Positions 5,548 to 8,290 of a stretch of DNA of 8,290 nt are shown here, piece after piece; the first letter of the stretch is position 1, and each line of letters starts with the position of its first letter. Under the pieces are notes generated by a model. The model did no database searches. It was not told the DNA's origin and was given only the letters and a program-made list of their open reading frames with translations. Made by a program: the position numbers and the translations under genes. Location: contig CANGQU010000023.1 of the NCBI GenBank assembly GCA_947456345.1, positions 1-8,290 on the forward strand, in the 5' to 3' direction. This DNA is from Alphaproteobacteria bacterium. Lineage in GTDB: Bacteria; Pseudomonadota; Alphaproteobacteria; SHNJ01.

Positions 5548-6141
5548 CTATTTTTGATTCACAGCACGGGGGTTGGTTACGCTTTGTTGATCGCGCGCCG
5601 GACGGCATTCCGTTGCCAATTGGTTGATTTCTTGGCTAAGGGCTACCCGGTTTTCGCTAGCCTGTTGTACATCATACTGCGCCAATAATTTCGGCAAGCG
5701 CTCGCAACCGCGCGTAGTGGTTGGTTCGCTTAATTCCGTGGCGTCAGCGCTCGCTTTATAGGGCGGTACGGGCGCTGGCGTTGGCGGAGGCGTCAATGGG
5801 GGCAAAGGTAATGGCAGCGCCGGCAATGTTCTCGGTACACCGGTGCAATCATTTAGCGCGCGCTCTCTGGCGCGGCGCATCCGTTCCCCTAATGGTAGGG
5901 TTATACCACAAGATATGCCGCGATATGTTATGGGTGGAACTGCTGAATCCATGTATTCACAGGTGATACAAGATCCGGGGATAGTGACGTTCGGGTGATT
6001 GAGCGGTTGCGCATAGCAACCGACAAACGTGCATGGCATAATTAAGCTGGGCGGCGGGTTCCGTTGCGCCATAGCGTGATTGGTAAATGCAAAAAGCGCC
6101 ATGAACAGCGCGGCAAAAGCGATTTTAGAAAGTTTCAGCAT
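5548..6141 (-). CDS. Secreted cysteine- and proline-rich protein, 197 aa
   Basis: The start is ATG at the complement of 6139-6141, with AAGGA ten bases upstream on its strand. It opens a clear signal peptide: M-L-K-L-S-K, a hydrophobic core, and A-M-A cleavage before Gln26. A longer frame from 6297 would put 52 non-signal residues in front. The mature protein has eight cysteines (37, 42, 58, 61, 78, 99, 146, 179), one C-x-x-C (58-61), a poly-proline linker at about 104-127, and a charged helical C-terminal domain (about 140-185) with Cys146 and Cys179. Residues 57-62 (S-C-I-T-C-E) and 95-103 (A-L-N-D-C-T-G-V-P) match S-C-V-I-C-Q and A-L-A-A-C-A-G-L-P in the protein at 1615-2439. R-R-A at 89-91 also recurs there before a C-x3-G-L-P motif. 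I infer a shared exported family, function unknown, probably disulfide-bonded. Confidence 0.86.
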   Translation of the reverse strand: MLKLSKIAFAALFMALFAFTNHAMAQRNPPPSLIMPCTFVGCYAQPLNHPNVTIPGSCITCEYMDSAVPPITYRGISCGITLPLGERMRRARERALNDCTGVPRTLPALPLPLPPLTPPPTPAPVPPYKASADATELSEPTTTRGCERLPKLLAQYDVQQASENRVALSQEINQLATECRPARDQQSVTNPRAVNQK

Positions 6142-6268
6142 CGGGCAATGGTCCTTATTGATCGTGTGGCAAGAGCTCTTTACAGGAACGACATGCCCCC
6201 ATAAATCCGGCAGATTTTTATATCTTTTGCAGACAATCGCAAGAAAAAAATCATTATTAATTAAAATA

Positions 6269-6297
6269 TTTCTACTTGCTGCTGGTGTTGGTTTCAA
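6269..6297 (-). promoter_or_regulatory. Candidate promoter for the 197-aa Cys/Pro-rich gene
   Basis: On minus, TTGAAA (complement of 6292-6297) and TAGAAA (complement of 6269-6274) are 17 bases apart, which would give a leader of about 120 nt. A second possible -10, TATAAA, lies nearer the gene (about 6219-6224) but has a poor -35. For the opposing gene only a -10-like TATATT at 6314-6319 is visible. The 249 bp between the two divergent genes is AT-rich around 6240-6320. Confidence 0.35.
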
Positions 6298-6390
6298 CTA
6301 GTAATAATATTCTTATATTTAGTGCGGGCGTGAAGCGAACATTTTGATTGTCGGCGACGCCGTGACGTGATTAACCCAAAGGGAGTGGTT

Positions 6391-7620
6391 ATGCGTATTT
6401 CCTGTGGTCACATTGCCGGCTACACGCTGTTGGCGACAATGGTTGTTGGCCCTGCTGTCGCCCAGTCACCGGCATCTGTCAATGCAGCGCCTATCACCCC
6501 TGCCCCAGTTGTTACCCCTATGACAGCTGTGCCCGTGTATCGGGAATTATTGCCCAGTATGTGGGATTTGGCCGCTATGTCTCTGGTTTTACCGATTAAT
6601 CCCACCGGGGATAATTTTTTTGTCGGTTATCCCGCAGAAAATACGATTCGTCCCCCGGGGCTGTACCCGCCAAATCAAGCCGATATGATACCTCCCCCAA
6701 CTATATACCGGTTGAGTGAAACCAAGTTTGATCATCGGCCGGATGGGACAGTTTCGGTGACGGCAAAGCTTGTTCCCGTAACGCCCGAAGAATTGCATAA
6801 TTTCCGCGCAGTTTGGCAGCAAGAAGGCGGCACGATCAGCGAACGGCTGTACACCATGTTCCAAAGCGAGCTCAACCAGATTAATTGGTTGAGCAAATAC
6901 GAATTATTGGAACCGCGGCATGGCCGCGTTGTTGGCCAGCCAGTGTATGATCGTTTACTGAGTTTTACCGGTGGTTTCGTAACTATTGATCCGCAGAACC
7001 CCAATGAAATGGCGCTGGCGCCATTGAATAGCCCCGGCAATACCGGTCTAAAGCCGGACGATGCTAAAAATCTTGGTGTGCCGCCGAACGATCCCCGCAA
7101 TGTGCGCGTGCCCATGCGATTTGATTTCAGCAACGGCGCGCTGCCGCCGCTTATTCTGGCGGCGAACACCCTGCCTCAGTTGCACAACCAAACCCCGCCC
7201 ATTTTGGCAACTGCGGTTGTAACACACAAAGATCCCCAGGGCGGTTGGCGATTAATCGCCAGCGGGCAGCCAGCCAAAGATTCCTCACAAGTTTTAGCAG
7301 CGGATATTCATCGCGCTATCGCCTTGACGTCGGCAAGCAATCAAATCCTACATGGTAAGCATTTTTTTGAACATCAGGATTGGCCGGAAGATGTTAATCG
7401 CAGTATGAGCATGTTAACCTTGTGTAATGTCGCTGCTGATGGCGGCATGGAGTATAGTTACACTTATCAAATTTTGGCCGCCCCCAGCGCCGCCACCATC
7501 CGGCAAGCTTACGATGAAACCAAAGTGCGCATGGCCATGACCGCACATCCAGGTCAGGTGCGGCGGACAGCGCCCGATGGCCGTACCAGAGTTTTTCCCG
7601 ATCATAGCAGGAAGCGCTAG
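6391..7620 (+). CDS. Exported protein of unknown function, 409 aa
   Basis: The start is ATG 6391, with AAAGGGAG ending five bases before it. It opens a signal peptide (M-R-I-S-C-G-H, hydrophobic core, A-V-A cleavage before Gln25). A GTG at 6367 is in frame but would displace the signal. After cleavage there is a Pro/Ala/Thr-rich stretch to about residue 48, then a globular-looking region. It includes a proline-rich part at about 84-102 (R-P-P-G-L-Y-P-P-N), a segment at about 215-243 with N-P-N-E-M-A-L and N-D-P-R-N-V-R-V-P-M-R-F-D-F, and a basic C-terminus ending S-R-K-R. One cysteine is visible in the mature part (T-L-C-N-V). No enzyme motif or membrane helix after the signal is seen, and the family is not recognised. 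It is divergent from the Cys/Pro-rich gene at 5548-6141, the mirror image of the arrangement at 267-2439. I see no alignable similarity to the 370-residue protein there. Confidence 0.87.
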   Translation: MRISCGHIAGYTLLATMVVGPAVAQSPASVNAAPITPAPVVTPMTAVPVYRELLPSMWDLAAMSLVLPINPTGDNFFVGYPAENTIRPPGLYPPNQADMIPPPTIYRLSETKFDHRPDGTVSVTAKLVPVTPEELHNFRAVWQQEGGTISERLYTMFQSELNQINWLSKYELLEPRHGRVVGQPVYDRLLSFTGGFVTIDPQNPNEMALAPLNSPGNTGLKPDDAKNLGVPPNDPRNVRVPMRFDFSNGALPPLILAANTLPQLHNQTPPILATAVVTHKDPQGGWRLIASGQPAKDSSQVLAADIHRAIALTSASNQILHGKHFFEHQDWPEDVNRSMSMLTLCNVAADGGMEYSYTYQILAAPSAATIRQAYDETKVRMAMTAHPGQVRRTAPDGRTRVFPDHSRKR

Positions 7621-7627
7621 ATTCACT

Positions 7628-7696
7628 TGCGAGAATAGGATTTTGCAGATTTGGGGAGGGTAAGTCCCCTAAATCGTCATCACTTCCCTTCTCGCA
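7628..7696 (+). other. Nested inverted repeat, possible structured RNA 3' end
   Basis: TGCGAGAA at 7628-7635 pairs with TTCTCGCA at 7689-7696 (8 bp). Inside this, ATTTGGGGA at 7649-7657 pairs with TCCCCTAAAT at 7665-7674 with one bulged base. It begins seven bases after the stop of the 409-residue protein gene. There is no U-tract, so it may stabilise the mRNA end rather than terminate. Confidence 0.45.
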
Positions 7697-7741
7697 CGTC
7701 TATGCTATGATAACCTTGCCTTTGGGCAGGGCGTAAAGTTC

Positions 7742-7776
7742 TAGCCCCCAGGCGCAGGTTTGGGGGCTATATTTAT
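7742..7776 (+). terminator. GC-rich stem-loop, possible terminator
   Basis: A 9-bp stem (TAGCCCCCA at 7742-7750 with TGGGGGCTA at 7761-7769) and a ten-base loop are followed by only a weak U-rich run (TATTTAT). It could end transcription from the 409-residue protein gene or of a short RNA. TTTGGGCA at 7721-7728 can also pair with TGCCCAAA at 7776-7783 around it, or CCTTGCC at 7714-7720 can pair locally with GGCAGGG at 7725-7731, so alternative folds exist. Confidence 0.5.
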
Positions 7777-7937
7777 GCCCAAAAAGAGACAAACAATCGA
7801 CTAAGGAACCACCTTAAAAACAGCGTTTTTTCGGTCAAGGGATACAAATAGAATTAAATAGGGTACAGTTTTTGGGGCGAAACGGGGTGTTTTTGCAGCT
7901 TTATTTCAACAAATAGCCAGTTTTTATATCTATCGTG

Positions 7938-7963
7938 CAAATTGTTTCACGTGAAACAATTTG
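7938..7963. promoter_or_regulatory. parS: parS centromere site (ParB binding)
   Basis: TGTTTCACGTGAAACA at 7943-7958 is an exact match to the conserved chromosomal parS consensus (TGTTNCACGTGAAACA), bound by the CTP-dependent clamp protein ParB to start partition-complex loading. Dyad symmetry continues perfectly to 26 bp (7938-7963). Location just before mnmG fits the alphaproteobacterial gidA-gidB-parA-parB cluster near the replication origin, so ParA and ParB genes are expected a few kilobases to the right. Only one copy is seen in this window. Confidence 0.95.
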
Positions 7964-8012
7964 AAATTAAATTACAAAAACCATCAATTTTAGCCGCAAA
8001 TGGCTCTGCGGC

Positions 8013-8040
8013 TTGACTTTGGCGCAATTCCGGGTACAAG
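8013..8040 (+). promoter_or_regulatory. Candidate mnmG promoter with start at the ATG
   Basis: TTGACT (8013-8018) and TACAAG (8035-8040) are 16 bases apart. A start seven bases past the -10 falls on 8047, the A of the mnmG ATG, and there is no ribosome-binding site. This suggests a leaderless message. The -35 is good, but the -10 is only a moderate match. Confidence 0.4.
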
Positions 8041-8046
8041 CAGCCC

Positions 8047-8290
8047 ATGGATGCTTCGCGTTTTGATGTATTGGTGATTGGCGGTGGGCATGCGGGCTGT
8101 GAAGCCGCTGCGGCCGCAGCGCGCATGGGCGCGCGGACTGCCCTTATTACCCATCAGCGGGCAACAATTGGCGAAATGTCCTGCAACCCGGCCTTTGGCG
8201 GTTTGGGCAAGGGGCATTTGGTCCGTGAAATTGACGCCCTGGATGGCGTGATGGGGCGCTGTGCTGATGCGGCGGGAATTCAATTCCGCA
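8047..8290 (+). CDS. mnmG: tRNA uridine-5-carboxymethylaminomethyl modification enzyme MnmG (N-terminal part)
   Basis: The first 81 residues are present and the gene runs off the right edge. Complete family members have about 620. MnmG (GidA) is the FAD-containing partner of MnmE in wobble-uridine tRNA modification. The start shows the FAD-binding Rossmann signature: [16 protein letters not shown] at 6-21, with the G-x-G-x-x-G glycines at 12, 14 and 17. This is followed by the family-specific [16 protein letters not shown] and [11 protein letters not shown] 8047 is the only reasonable start: an in-frame TGA lies at 8014-8016 and no other start codon follows it before 8047. No Shine-Dalgarno sequence is visible; see the candidate leaderless promoter. 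The parS site is about 85 bp upstream. Confidence 0.97.
   Translation, partial: MDASRFDVLVIGGGHAGCEAAAAAARMGARTALITHQRATIGEMSCNPAFGGLGKGHLVREIDALDGVMGRCADAAGIQFR

Larger units (their letters stand above)
7621..8046. other. Intergenic region upstream of mnmG with stem-loops and parS
   Basis: No supported protein gene occupies this 426 bp. It holds a nested inverted repeat (7628-7696), an extended -10-like TGCTATGAT at 7703-7711, a GC-rich stem-loop (7742-7769), the short hairpins TAAGG/CCTTA at 7802-7816 and AAAAAC/GTTTTT at 7816-7830, an AT-rich segment from about 7840, the parS palindrome (7938-7963), a 7-bp hairpin (7992-8013) and a candidate mnmG promoter. No tRNA-like cloverleaf or DnaA box (TTATNCACA) was found by eye. 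Confidence 0.65.

Noticed and set aside
267..7620. Homology between the 370-aa and 409-aa exported proteins
   Set aside because: Both are exported and similarly placed, but I could not align any shared motif by eye. Only the Cys/Pro partners show a common signature.
7784..8046. Possible replication origin (oriC) beside parS
   Set aside because: The region is AT-rich and origin-proximal, but I found no DnaA boxes matching TTATNCACA on either strand and no repeat array. parS alone does not define the origin.
1..8290. CRISPR array, tRNA or rRNA genes
   Set aside because: No regularly spaced repeats with unique spacers, no cloverleaf with a T-arm motif, and no recognisable rRNA segment were seen. 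The tandem heptamers at 2844-2871 have no spacers.

Overview
The window looks like chromosomal DNA of an alphaproteobacterium, probably from a poorly characterised lineage, with roughly balanced base composition. The evidence is: mnmE and the start of mnmG (gidA) in the same orientation; a perfect chromosomal parS site just upstream of mnmG, as expected near the origin-proximal gidA-gidB-parA-parB cluster; and a small gene of the alphaproteobacterial DUF6489 type. I cannot name a genus. No phage, transposase, CRISPR array, tRNA or rRNA gene is visible.

Left part (1-2500): the 3' end of a membrane-anchored protein, then a divergent pair. On the minus strand is a 370-residue exported protein of unknown function (267-1379). 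On the plus strand is a secreted cysteine- and proline-rich protein (1615-2439). Each has a good sigma70-like promoter in the AT-rich region between them, and the Cys/Pro gene ends in a strong intrinsic terminator.

Middle (2540-5144): a DUF6489 gene, a short stretch of degenerate repeats, a thioredoxin-fold [2Fe-2S] ferredoxin gene, an unrecognised minus-strand gene with one ankyrin-like segment, and complete mnmE (tRNA U34 modification GTPase). After mnmE comes about 400 bp without genes. It is packed with palindromic repeats, including a MITE-like element with near-perfect terminal inverted repeats.

Right part (5496-7620): a second divergent pair with the same logic as the first but mirrored. 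A secreted Cys/Pro-rich protein lies on minus (5548-6141) and a 409-residue exported protein of unknown function on plus (6391-7620). The two Cys/Pro proteins share an unusual signature (S-C-[IV]-x-C, a helical stretch, then A-L-x-x-C-x-G-[LV]-P). They appear to be distant members of one exported family that I cannot assign to a known one. The two larger exported proteins show no similarity I can see by eye.

End (7621-8290): a 426 bp intergenic region with several RNA-like stem-loops, a 26 bp perfect palindrome containing the parS sequence, and a candidate promoter whose predicted start falls on the mnmG ATG. MnmE and MnmG act together on the tRNA wobble uridine. Here they are about 2.9 kb apart, separated by the repeats and the second exported-protein pair. 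The most novel item is the pair of mirrored divergent exported-protein modules built around the shared Cys/Pro family.
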